The position numbers were made by a program, and so were the translations under genes. Below the pieces are notes generated by a model. The model made no database searches and was not told the origin of the DNA. It was given only the letters and a program-made list of their open reading frames with translations. Source: Clostridia bacterium (GTDB lineage: Bacteria > Bacillota > Clostridia > Oscillospirales > CAG-272). From it: 56,700 nucleotides of DNA. Shown one piece after another: positions 1-7,003 of the stretch; positions within the stretch are counted from its first letter, which is position 1, and every line of letters begins with the position of its first letter. The DNA is taken from positions 1 to 56,700 of the forward strand of contig JAFTIN010000048.1 of assembly GCA_017456895.1 (NCBI GenBank). Reading direction: 5' to 3'.

Positions 1-750
1 AAAAACAATATCTAAAATGGCATAAATCACATGAATGATCGAGATAATCCGAAAGTATTTCAGAATAAATCTCGCTTTGCGATTTTCTATTACGATTGAT
101 TGCTTTGAAGGTTGTATAGCTTTCTGCGTTTTTCGATACTCTTTCCGTTTTTCAAGAAAAATGATAGTTCCCATTCCAATAGCACCGACAAACGATACGC
201 ACCAGCAAACACCAAAATTAAATACCCAGTACCACCACGGACGTGCAACGACCGTAGCCAGTGATCCATCTTCTTGCGCCTTGTAGACTTGATATGTATC
301 AAAATAAAATTCGCCGTCTTGGAATTCGTCCGTATATTCGTTTTCCCAATCGTAACTCAAATCAATATCATCTGATTTTTTCTTTTCAACAAAAGTTCCG
401 TTTGACGAATCATAAATGTAAGCATCAGCAGAATTATATACAATGAGTTGATTATTGGAAAGTTCAAAGTACACATTTCTTAAATACGGCGTCGATACCG
501 CCCAAAGAAATCGGCCTTCTTCAGAATAGACATTTACATAGGAGGCATCATTATAGCATACATAAATTTGATGTAGATCTTCATCATGTAAAACCGTAGC
601 AATTTCGTCTGGGGCAAACAGTTCTACCTGCACATTTTGATAGTTTTCGTTATCTCGTGTGCATATTAATCTACCTATCAAACCGATAGCAATCCCAGTG
701 AAAAATATCAGTATGAAAACAACAAATAAAATTCTTTTGGTACTTGTCAT
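1..750 (-). CDS. Unrecognised membrane protein, C-terminus beyond the left edge
   Basis: The frame is open from an ATG at 750 to the window edge (250 codons, no stop), so this is a real but incomplete gene. A strong RBS (AAAGGGGG) lies about 10 bases before the ATG. Residues ~5-30 form a hydrophobic N-terminal segment. About 140 hydrophilic residues follow, rich in Asp, Asn and Tyr. A second hydrophobic segment starts at ~172 (WWYWVFNFGV) and is followed by a Lys/Arg stretch; a third begins at ~233. This predicts an extracytoplasmic domain held between membrane segments. No family is recognised. It is the last gene of the accessory island on the rlmD side, and its A+T-rich composition resembles its island neighbours rather than the core genes beyond 4650. 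Confidence 0.75.
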   Translation of the reverse strand, partial: MTSTKRILFVVFILIFFTGIAIGLIGRLICTRDNENYQNVQVELFAPDEIATVLHDEDLHQIYVCYNDASYVNVYSEEGRFLWAVSTPYLRNVYFELSNNQLIVYNSADAYIYDSSNGTFVEKKKSDDIDLSYDWENEYTDEFQDGEFYFDTYQVYKAQEDGSLATVVARPWWYWVFNFGVCWCVSFVGAIGMGTIIFLEKRKEYRKTQKAIQPSKQSIVIENRKARFILKYFRIISIIHVIYAILDIVF

Positions 751-780
751 CGGTCTTACACCCCCTTTATAGAAACTTCG

Positions 781-842
781 ATATGTTATACTAAACTGCT
801 GTAAACTGCATTTTCGAGTTTCGCTCAAAACTCACATTTGTC
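781..842. repeat. 62-bp direct repeat R, copy 1
   Basis: It matches 4047-4108 at about 53 of 62 positions by eye; both end in CTCACATTTGTC. It contains a small hairpin (TTTTCGAG and CTCAAAA arms). It lies just beyond mini-hairpin array 1, as copy 2 lies just beyond the four-helix-bundle gene and array 2, so it may mark the outer end of an element. Confidence 0.7.
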
Positions 843-849
843 CCTGCTT

Positions 850-1015
850 AAAAATGATGTTGCGGCAAGCCGCAAATGATGTTATGCTCTGCATAAATGA
901 TGTTGGCTTCGCCAAATGATGTAGGTTTGCCGACCTTTCCGTTTTCGCGTAGCGAAACATCATTCGCGAAGAGACATCGTTGCCGAAGGAACATCATTTT
1001 GCCGTCAGGCAAACC
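850..1015. repeat. Mini-hairpin array 1 with linker AAATGATGT that flips to ACATCATT
   Basis: This is a chain of short perfect hairpins with different stems: TTGCGGC/GCCGCAA, TTATGC/GCATAA, TTGGC/GCCAA, TTTCGC/GCGAAA, TTGCC/GGCAA. Four copies of the linker AAATGATGT separate the left hairpins (about 852, 874, 895, 914). Three copies of its reverse complement ACATCATT or ACATCGTT separate the right ones (about 957, 973, 990). GGTTTGCC near 923 can also pair with GGCAAACC near 1008. An open frame through the array (848-1093, minus) is repeat-derived and not called as a gene. Confidence 0.75.
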
Positions 1016-1122
1016 TAATTCGAGTCTCGTCGTGTGAGACACACGACGGACACGACGTGGGTCAAGAATCCAAAAGGTCTCAAAATCGGTCAAAAATGTG
1101 GGTGGTAATACCTTAAAGTCTC
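1015..1122 (-). repeat. ~108-bp cassette repeat, copy c, ending in an rlmD 3'-end relic
   Basis: On the minus strand it starts with TGAGACTTTAAGGTATT next to the stop codon of the unknown gene at 1125. At 1059-1015 it ends with 15 codons reading HVVSVVCLTRRDSN-stop. The intact RlmD C-terminus (4693-4649) reads HVESVVCLKRQIQQ-stop, also 15 codons. The preceding residues PFGFLT match PFDLFPMTG of RlmD. The rest of the repeat aligns with 1814-1921. Confidence 0.75.
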
Positions 1123-1124
1123 AC

Positions 1125-1817
1125 TTAATCCCCTTTTAGGCTTAAATCATATTCTTTGAGATAATCAAAGAAGGAAACCAATTGATTGTGTAAATCTTGA
1201 ATTGTCTTATATTTACACTTGATGCTCCAAGACGGAACCAAACGAACACCCGCAGATTCTTTTTTCTTCTCGCTTGAGTAAAATGTAAATTTGCGTTTGC
1301 TAAAATAAAAGTAATAGCTATAGGCTTCGGAGTCCATCAAGACAGCCATTTGTCTGTCAAGGACGCTTAAATTACCGGTCCACCGCAGTCCAAATTTTTC
1401 GCTTACCTTGCTAAAAATGACGACATACTCGCGGTATTTTTCATAATCCAACATGAAAAGATAAGGTCTACTGAAACATACCTTTACGATATGAACGTCC
1501 ACTTGGTAATGCTTCTCATCCATGCCGTGAACGATATAAAAGTCTTTTCCTTTCCAAACCTTCATCTCGCCTTTTGCTATGTAAGCGGGCTCGCCGTATT
1601 CACCTGTTAAAATGTCATCAATTCTGGAAAGAGCCGAAGCATCCCATTTATCTATTTCGAATTCTATTTCCGCTCCCAAAAAGCTTTTATAAATCAAGAC
1701 CTTTGCAGAAAATTCTCCAAATAATGATACGCATGAACAGTTCTTAATGCGTGATTTCATAGTTCTATAAGAATTTGAAATGGAGAAGTTCAAACCGCCA
1801 AAAACAATTTCTTTCAT
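1125..1817 (-). CDS. Unknown cassette protein, 230 aa
   Basis: No family is recognised. The protein is soluble, with no signal peptide or membrane segment. It has many aromatic residues (a YSYYFYF stretch near 175) and a mix of basic and acidic patches. The ATG at 1817 is preferred over one 24 bases upstream because it follows GAGAGGAG at normal spacing and begins MKEIVFGG. The start overlaps the stop of the rlmD 3'-end relic by ATGA, and the RBS lies inside that relic. The gene is flanked on both sides by the ~108-bp repeat, so it looks like a cassette. A role such as immunity or phage defence is possible from context only. Confidence 0.7.
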   Translation of the reverse strand: MKEIVFGGLNFSISNSYRTMKSRIKNCSCVSLFGEFSAKVLIYKSFLGAEIEFEIDKWDASALSRIDDILTGEYGEPAYIAKGEMKVWKGKDFYIVHGMDEKHYQVDVHIVKVCFSRPYLFMLDYEKYREYVVIFSKVSEKFGLRWTGNLSVLDRQMAVLMDSEAYSYYFYFSKRKFTFYSSEKKKESAGVRLVPSWSIKCKYKTIQDLHNQLVSFFDYLKEYDLSLKGD

Positions 1818-1921
1818 AAAAGCTCCTCTCTCGTCAGACAAACGACACTCTCGGCGTGGGTGGGGACTCCAAAAGGTATAAAAATCGGCTAAAAATGGGG
1901 GTGGAAATACCTTAAAGTCTC
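1814..1921 (-). repeat. ~108-bp cassette repeat, copy b, ending in an rlmD 3'-end relic
   Basis: On the minus strand it begins at the stop codon of the DUF2310 gene (TGAGACTTTAAGGTATT). It ends at 1858-1814 with 15 codons reading HAESVVCLTREELL-stop, a degenerate RlmD C-terminus, preceded by PFGVPT. The relic stop TGA overlaps the ATG of the next gene (1817). It aligns over its length with 1015-1122. Confidence 0.75.
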
Positions 1922-2684
1922 AATGTGCATCATAAGAGAGCTTACACTCTTCACAAATATCTCTTTCGTGATCTTCGGAAAATCTTACTCGTTTCATCAA
2001 CCTTTTACATTTAGGGCATATATGTATCTGTTGATCGCCCACTTTTTCTGCTTTTATGCTTTTTCCATAATCACATTCCAAATGATAGTACACAGGATAA
2101 CTGAGTTGTTCGCTCATATATTCTGCAATCTCGATTCCTTGCTTGTTTAAGGCGGAATCGACCTTTACACGCTGATTTCCTGTGTATCGGTCACAAAGAC
2201 AGTTCAGCCAAAGCATATCCATTGCGGCATAATTATCCTGCCACAGCTGTATGTCATTGTGATCTTCTCTGTTTTCAAGATAAGGCAATTCATAAAGCAC
2301 AACAGGTTTTCCGCAGTCGCAACAAGTGAATACGCTATCAATATCAAACCTAAAAGTCTGCATTTCCATTGCGAACCTTGTTTTACAGCTGCAGTATTCT
2401 TGACTTTCCAAATCAATTCCACAATCTTTTATTTGTATGTCAAAATACTCGCCAATTTTTTCTCTATCATTTCTTACATATACGCTATCATGACACTCGC
2501 TTAAAGAATCTATCTTTGGCGTTGTCACATAAAGCATGAAATTTATATTTTGAATAACCTTGTAATTTTTTAATATTTGTCCGTTGGATTCTAATGCACA
2601 AAGAAAATGCCAAATAAGGTCTTTTGTTTCATCATAGGATATACTCGGTGTTTTCGGGGATAGTTCAATAATCTTATAGTACAT
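1920..2684 (-). CDS. DUF2310 family zinc-ribbon protein
   Basis: The protein has 254 aa, starts MYYKIIELSPKTPS and carries four paired-cysteine sites: CSCKTRF near 98, CCDCGKP near 121, CPKCKRL near 223 and CEECKLS near 244. With its central YxxCDxLWxNC-like stretch (AAMDMLWLNC), this matches what I know of DUF2310, a family described as zinc-ribbon and possibly nucleic-acid binding, with no defined reaction. The ATG follows AAAGGAG. The stop TGA is the first codon of the ~108-bp repeat. It is 25 bases downstream of the PHP gene, so the two may share a transcript. Family members often occur among accessory or toxin-immunity-like genes, but the role here is unknown. Confidence 0.75.
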   Translation of the reverse strand: MYYKIIELSPKTPSISYDETKDLIWHFLCALESNGQILKNYKVIQNINFMLYVTTPKIDSLSECHDSVYVRNDREKIGEYFDIQIKDCGIDLESQEYCSCKTRFAMEMQTFRFDIDSVFTCCDCGKPVVLYELPYLENREDHNDIQLWQDNYAAMDMLWLNCLCDRYTGNQRVKVDSALNKQGIEIAEYMSEQLSYPVYYHLECDYGKSIKAEKVGDQQIHICPKCKRLMKRVRFSEDHERDICEECKLSYDAH

Positions 2685-2709
2685 AAGGCATCTCCTTTCG
2701 CTTTGTTTA

Positions 2710-3516
2710 CTAAACTGCTTTAATATGAAATTTGTCGCTCTCCTTTAAATCAAGGAGCGTGACGGCACGCTCGAAAACCCCTTTATCCTTTTTGAATTCT
2801 GTCGGACGGTGCGCATCGCTGCCGAGGTAAAATTTGCATCCGCAGCTCTTTGCAATACGGAACGGACGGAGAACAACGTCCGCCTCATCATCTCCGAAGG
2901 ACATATCGCTTTGATTCAATTCGATTCCGCAGCCAAGCTCTGCCGCCATGGTAAACAAACGCTCCATCTCGGCATCGGGGATCAGGCTCAATATATTAAG
3001 ATAATCTTCTCGCGATTCGTGCTTGATCGTCGCGCAGACGAGGTGTGCCAAACCGATCTTGTCAAACGGCAGGGATTTATGCAAGAGTGCATCGAGGCGC
3101 TCAATCCACAGCTGCGCACGCCTTTCGTTGCTTTCCGCATCCTCGTTTGAGATTGTAAAGCCCGTCATGTGCAGATGCGTTGTCGGAATTATGATGAAAT
3201 CAAATTCATCGAATCTCGCGGCAGGGATTCCGACCGTCATAAGCTTATCCATATCGGTTTCGCACCCGAACAAAAATTCTACTTCCTCATCCTGCGGCAG
3301 AGGCCTTGCCTTGGCGATGTGATCGAAATCCTGCGGGCGATACCACTGTGACGCCCCATAAACCGCACTGTCCCAATAATGATCGGTCAAGCAAATGCGG
3401 GATAAGCCGTTCTCCTTCGCATACTGTAAAATCCGAGCGGGCGTTTGCTCCGGATCGCGCGAGCAGGAGGACAGCTGCGAATGAATATGATAATCGTGAT
3501 CTATCTTGAATTTCAT
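2710..3516 (-). CDS. PHP-domain phosphoesterase (histidinol-phosphatase-like)
   Basis: The 268-aa protein has the PHP metal-binding signature at its N-terminus (HDYHIHSQLSSCSRD, with HxH at residues 10 and 12), an internal CLTDHYWD motif and a C-terminal LGSDAH motif. PHP proteins bind two or three metal ions and cleave phosphoesters. The substrate cannot be read from the sequence; no other histidine-biosynthesis genes are near, so histidinol phosphate is not supported by context. The start at 3516 follows GGAGG at 7 bases and is preferred over an in-frame start 81 bases upstream. The gene lies in the island between a small unknown ORF and the DUF2310 gene. Confidence 0.8.
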   Translation of the reverse strand: MKFKIDHDYHIHSQLSSCSRDPEQTPARILQYAKENGLSRICLTDHYWDSAVYGASQWYRPQDFDHIAKARPLPQDEEVEFLFGCETDMDKLMTVGIPAARFDEFDFIIIPTTHLHMTGFTISNEDAESNERRAQLWIERLDALLHKSLPFDKIGLAHLVCATIKHESREDYLNILSLIPDAEMERLFTMAAELGCGIELNQSDMSFGDDEADVVLRPFRIAKSCGCKFYLGSDAHRPTEFKKDKGVFERAVTLLDLKESDKFHIKAV

Positions 3517-3605
3517 TTTATGCCTCCAAAAAGCAAAAGTATATGTTAAACGTATTTCGTGTGTTCCCGTATGGCGAACAATTCGGTGGAGCTGCAAGAC
3601 GATTA

Positions 3606-3902
3606 CTATTCAATTCGCAGTCTTTTGTGTTCACGCAGCCTTTTGATAGTTTTGTCGGAAAATGACCAGATATGGTACTTACCTACACCGCATTCGTTTG
3701 CCGCGAAGAAAACAGTTTTTTCTTTTTCCGTCACAGCGAAAACATGCGAAAATGTAGGGCTTACGCCTTGGATTGTTTTCCCGAAGGGCAAGATAATTGG
3801 ACGCAGCAAGCACTTCCATTCAAATTGCATAATCTTTATACCGTCAATTTCTAAATCTCCACCTAACGGATAGTAACCTAAATAAATTGCTTTGGCTAAC
3901 AT
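3606..3902 (-). CDS. Small unknown protein, 98 aa
   Basis: No family is recognised. It begins MLAKAIYLGYYPLGG, contains a basic core (WKCLLRPIILPFGK) and has a basic C-terminus. The ATG at 3902 follows AAAGGAG with 8-base spacing. There is no signal peptide or membrane segment. It sits between the PHP gene (90 bases away) and a mini-hairpin cluster. Confidence 0.5.
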   Translation of the reverse strand: MLAKAIYLGYYPLGGDLEIDGIKIMQFEWKCLLRPIILPFGKTIQGVSPTFSHVFAVTEKEKTVFFAANECGVGKYHIWSFSDKTIKRLREHKRLRIE

Positions 3903-3938
3903 CAATTATCTCCTTTCGATATTCAAGCCCAACCGTAT

Positions 3939-4045
3939 CTGCAAGCTCGCTTGCAAGGACGGCGGCGCAGATTGCTCCGCGAGCGCTTCGGTGTGCCGAA
4001 GCAGGGTGCGTAGCGCCACCTCGCATGAGGCGTGGCTCGCAGGAG
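3939..4045. repeat. Mini-hairpin cluster 3
   Basis: Short stems follow one another: TGCAAGC/GCTTGCA (3940-3955), GCTTCGG/CCGAAGC (3985-4002), GGTGCG/CGCCACC (4005-4020) and CCTC/GAGG with loop GCAT. The style is the same as in arrays 1 and 2, but no constant linker is clear. It directly abuts repeat R copy 2. Confidence 0.55.
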
Positions 4046-4046
4046 C

Positions 4047-4108
4047 ATATGTTATATTAAACTGATGTAAAACGAATTTTTGAATTGCGCTCGAAACTCA
4101 CATTTGTC
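4047..4108. repeat. 62-bp direct repeat R, copy 2
   Basis: Matches 781-842 at about 53 of 62 positions. It ends two bases from the stop codon of the four-helix-bundle gene. Confidence 0.7.
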
Positions 4109-4109
4109 A

Positions 4110-4463
4110 TTAACCGTTTTCCTTCGCGGTGGTGATGGAAGCAATGAGCAATTTTCGTATCTTACTGCATTTTGCAAACATATCCCTATACTCATCCTCG
4201 GTTATCATATGTGTATCTTTGAACAGACCAAGCCAATAATCAGTTTCGTAGCATTCTTTCAGGGCGATTTGAAACTTATTGATAAAATCCGCCTTACTTG
4301 CCGCATAGTTAGCTTCGTGAATGTTTGCTCCTATACTTGTACCACTCCGCAATACTTGATTTAACAGTACATTGCTTTTGCGGTTTTCTTTAATTTCGGT
4401 GCAAAGATTAACGATATCAACGGCAAATTGCTTTGACAAATCGACTAAAAAGTTTTCTTTCAT
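4110..4463 (-). CDS. Four-helix-bundle protein (23S rRNA intervening-sequence S23 / Avd-like family)
   Basis: The 117-aa all-helical protein carries the family signature SGTSIGANIHEA near 43-54, then ASKADFINKFQIALKE and ETDYWL. Relatives are encoded inside 23S rRNA intervening sequences (S23) or serve as accessory variability determinants (Avd) of diversity-generating retroelements; most free-standing copies have no known job. The protein is thought to bind structured nucleic acid through its basic surface. No reverse transcriptase or rRNA gene is nearby. It is flanked by mini-hairpin array 2 (upstream) and repeat R (downstream), so it may belong to the hairpin element. The ATG follows GAGGG at 9 bases. 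Confidence 0.8.
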   Translation of the reverse strand: MKENFLVDLSKQFAVDIVNLCTEIKENRKSNVLLNQVLRSGTSIGANIHEANYAASKADFINKFQIALKECYETDYWLGLFKDTHMITEDEYRDMFAKCSKIRKLLIASITTAKENG

Positions 4464-4488
4464 CGTAAGCCCTCGTTTTAAAATGATT

Positions 4489-4652
4489 TGACGGCGTTGC
4501 CGTCATGAATTGATGCTATCGCATCATGATTTCTCGTCGGCGTTCCGCCTCCTCCATGAATTGAATTGCAACCCCAATGCGCCGCAGCGCAATTCATGCC
4601 GTAGGCAATTCATGGCGAAGCCAATTCACGCAACCGCAAGGTTGCAATTCAT
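4489..4652. repeat. Mini-hairpin array 2 with linker ATGAATTG that flips to CAATTCAT
   Basis: The hairpins are GACGGC/GCCGTC (4490-4504), TGATGC/GCATCA (4511-4526), GGCG/CGCC (4539-4549), TGCGC/GCGCA (4578-4591), GCC/GGC (4598-4606), GGC/GCC (4614-4622) and GCAACC/GGTTGC (4630-4645). The left linkers read ATGAATTGA, the right ones CAATTCAT. The last linker overlaps the stop codon of rlmD. The design is that of array 1 with a different linker sequence. Confidence 0.75.
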
Positions 4653-6028
4653 TGTTGAATCTGTCGTTTGAGACAAACGACAGATTCAACATGCCCTGTC
4701 ATCGGAAACAGATCGAAAGGATATACCGTATCAGTGTCATATCCAAGATTTTTAAATAACGCCACATCACGCGCCAGCGTTTTCGGATTACAGGAAATGT
4801 AGACGATCCTCTTGGGATCAAGGCCGGCGACGAACCTTACGAGCTTTTCATCACACCCTGCTCTCGGCGGATCAAGGATAACGATATCAGGAGATATCTT
4901 ACGCCCAAGTTTCTCCTCCGCGTTCATAAGAAGTCTCTCTGTTTCGGTCGCGTCGCCGGTGAAGAAGTAGGCGTTATCTATACCGCAGTTACGTGCATTC
5001 TCGCGTGCGCACAGCACGGCGCTGTCGACGATCTCTATGCCGATGAGCTCACCGACCGAGTCAGCCATGGAGAGTCCGATAGATCCCGCTCCGCAGAAGA
5101 GGTCGAGGAGCGTGTCGTTTTTTTCGGGGGAGGCAAGCTCCTTTGCCTTGGCGTAGAGGAGCTCGGCTGAAGAATGGTTGACCTGGTAGAAGGATGGCGC
5201 GGTGATCTTAAGGCGCACACCTGCGAGGGTATCGTAGATATGATCCCTGCCGTAGAGTGTGCGGTAGGTGTCACCGAGGACAACGTTGGTGTTTTCTTTA
5301 TTCTGATTGACGAGGAGTCCCACGATCTCGGGGAAACGCTCGGTCATTCTCTTTACCAATTCCTGCTCATTTTTCAGCCCTTCACCGTTGATGACCACGG
5401 TGACGAGCACCTCGCCCGACACCTCGCCGCGGCGCAGATATACGTGACGGAGGAGACCTTCTCCGCTCTTCTCATCATAGACGGAGAGGGAGTTATCCTT
5501 GAAAAAGGAGCAGAGCTCCGAGGCTATCTCGGAGAATACTGTCGGTGTCAAGGGACAGTCCGAGACGGGAGTGACGCGGTGCGACTTTGGGGCGAAGAAT
5601 CCTACCCTATACTCACCGTCAATGACGGTTATGGGATACTGCGCCTTATTGCGGTATCTTTTAGCGCACGGGGAGACGGTTATGGGCGCGGTAGCAATAC
5701 CGGAAAGCTCGCCGGTAGAAAAGAGGCGTCTTACACCGTCCTCCTTGAGCCTTGCCTCGTCCGTGTAGGATATATTTTTATACGCGCAGCTTTTGCACGC
5801 GCGCTCGGTGCATCTGTCCGTGACACGTCGCGAGGACTTTTCTATATATTTCTCCACCCTGCCGACGAGGTAGGTAGAGTTGACCTTGATGATCCTTGCC
5901 TCGATAAGGTCGCCGGGTACTGTATCACTGACAAAGCATACCACTCCGTCCACCCTGCCGACTCCGAAGCCGAGATCGGTAATATCGTTTATCTCGACCG
6001 TTACGGCCTGATTCTTCTTGAAAGCCAT
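4649..6028 (-). CDS. rlmD: 23S rRNA (uracil-5-)-methyltransferase, RumA/RlmD family
   Basis: This 459-aa enzyme transfers a methyl group from S-adenosylmethionine to C5 of a uridine in 23S rRNA. In Firmicutes one such enzyme may modify two sites (RlmCD type). It has an N-terminal TRAM domain (residues ~1-60), cysteines for an Fe-S cluster (CTERACKSC near 73-81), the SAM motif LLDLFCGAGSIG, a DPPRAG motif and the catalytic-cysteine motif YISCNPKTLARD. The C-terminus HVESVVCLKRQIQQ is encoded by a near-perfect inverted repeat (GAATCTGTCGTTTG, loop TCT, CAAACGACAGATTC). This 3' end is the copied target of the relics at 1015 and 1814. An AraC regulator gene lies 41 bases upstream. Confidence 0.95.
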   Translation of the reverse strand: MAFKKNQAVTVEINDITDLGFGVGRVDGVVCFVSDTVPGDLIEARIIKVNSTYLVGRVEKYIEKSSRRVTDRCTERACKSCAYKNISYTDEARLKEDGVRRLFSTGELSGIATAPITVSPCAKRYRNKAQYPITVIDGEYRVGFFAPKSHRVTPVSDCPLTPTVFSEIASELCSFFKDNSLSVYDEKSGEGLLRHVYLRRGEVSGEVLVTVVINGEGLKNEQELVKRMTERFPEIVGLLVNQNKENTNVVLGDTYRTLYGRDHIYDTLAGVRLKITAPSFYQVNHSSAELLYAKAKELASPEKNDTLLDLFCGAGSIGLSMADSVGELIGIEIVDSAVLCARENARNCGIDNAYFFTGDATETERLLMNAEEKLGRKISPDIVILDPPRAGCDEKLVRFVAGLDPKRIVYISCNPKTLARDVALFKNLGYDTDTVYPFDLFPMTGHVESVVCLKRQIQQ

Positions 6029-6069
6029 TTATTGCTCCAAATGTAAATTATAGTTGGAATTTTCTTGTT

Positions 6070-6909
6070 TTAGATAAAATCTTCCTTAGTCTGGTTACGA
6101 TAATCCTTGGGAGTCATACCGAACGCGGATTTAAACGTCTTGGTGAAATAAGACGGGTCGTTAAAGCCGCACTCCTCGGAGATCTCGTTGACGCTCTTTC
6201 CGCTCTCCTCGAGCAGCTTTTTTGCGAGCTTCAGTCGGTAGGCGATAATATACTGTCTGAGGGTCGTACCCTTGCGGTCCTTGAGTACCTTTGAGATATA
6301 GAAGGGGTGGTAGCCGAAGATAGCGCCTATCTCGGTGTTGGAGATATCGTCGCCGGCATTGTCACGGATATAGCTATCAAGCGCCTCTACCATTCTGGCG
6401 GGGAGGGCGTGCTCGTCCACGGTCTCAATAACCTTTAAGAGGAGCTGCTTGAGTATAGCGGAGCCCTGCGCGCGGTAGGTGCCCTCTGCGGAGGTGAAGA
6501 GGCTGACCAGCTTTAAGAAGGTGTCCCTCTCCGACTCCATATCCTCGATATGTATCATTCTGTCAAGCGGGGAAAGGTCGGGTGTCCTATGCACGAGCGA
6601 CTCGTCAAAATCTGCGAGGGCTACCGGCTTTATCCTCTCCTCGGGCTCGGGGTTATCTGCCGTCGGATCAAAGGTAATGGCTACAAGGCGCAGATACTGT
6701 CCCTTAAGCTTGTAGGGTGTGCCTGCCGGGATATATAGAAGGTGTCCCGGTGAGAGATGGCCAAGCTTGACTCCTCCGACAACGGCGGTTATATCACCCG
6801 AGACCATATAAAACAGCCTCGAGTCGTAGCTGACGCACTCCTCGGTGCGGTTGATTCTTTCATATTGTGATACCGTCCTGATGACGGGGTTAAGATTTGT
6901 AAGGTTCAT
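6070..6909 (-). CDS. AraC family transcriptional regulator
   Basis: The 279-aa protein has an N-terminal cupin-type sensing domain (residues ~20-90, with GHLSPGHLLYIPAGTPY) and a C-terminal double helix-turn-helix (residues ~175-275, ending in CGFNDPSYFTKTFKSAFGMTPKDYR). This is the architecture of AraC regulators that sense sugars. The inducer is not evident. The polysaccharide deacetylase gene lies upstream on the same strand and rlmD downstream; a carbohydrate link with the deacetylase is plausible but inferred. Two palindromes lie just upstream of its start. Confidence 0.9.
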   Translation of the reverse strand: MNLTNLNPVIRTVSQYERINRTEECVSYDSRLFYMVSGDITAVVGGVKLGHLSPGHLLYIPAGTPYKLKGQYLRLVAITFDPTADNPEPEERIKPVALADFDESLVHRTPDLSPLDRMIHIEDMESERDTFLKLVSLFTSAEGTYRAQGSAILKQLLLKVIETVDEHALPARMVEALDSYIRDNAGDDISNTEIGAIFGYHPFYISKVLKDRKGTTLRQYIIAYRLKLAKKLLEESGKSVNEISEECGFNDPSYFTKTFKSAFGMTPKDYRNQTKEDFI

Positions 6910-6925
6910 TTTTACTCCTTTTCAC

Positions 6926-6960
6926 GTCGACAGAGTCGACATATTGCCTGCCCCTGGCAA
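6926..6960. promoter_or_regulatory. Two palindromes before the AraC gene
   Basis: GTCGACAGAGTCGAC (6926-6940) can be read as a direct repeat or an inverted repeat of GTCGAC, and TTGCC/GGCAA arms (6944-6960) form a small hairpin. They lie between the deacetylase stop and the AraC start. They could be an operator or part of the mini-hairpin class; no T-run supports a terminator. Confidence 0.35.
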
Positions 6961-7003
6961 GCACCCGAGATGCGTGAGGATCTATATCTCCTTAATTTGC
7001 TCC

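Noticed and set aside
848-1093. An 81-codon minus-strand open frame through array 1
   Set aside because: It is made of linkers and hairpins plus the relic read in another frame, and has no RBS; I treat it as repeat-derived.
4110-4463. A full diversity-generating retroelement around the Avd-like gene
   Set aside because: No reverse transcriptase and no template/variable repeat pair are present in the window.
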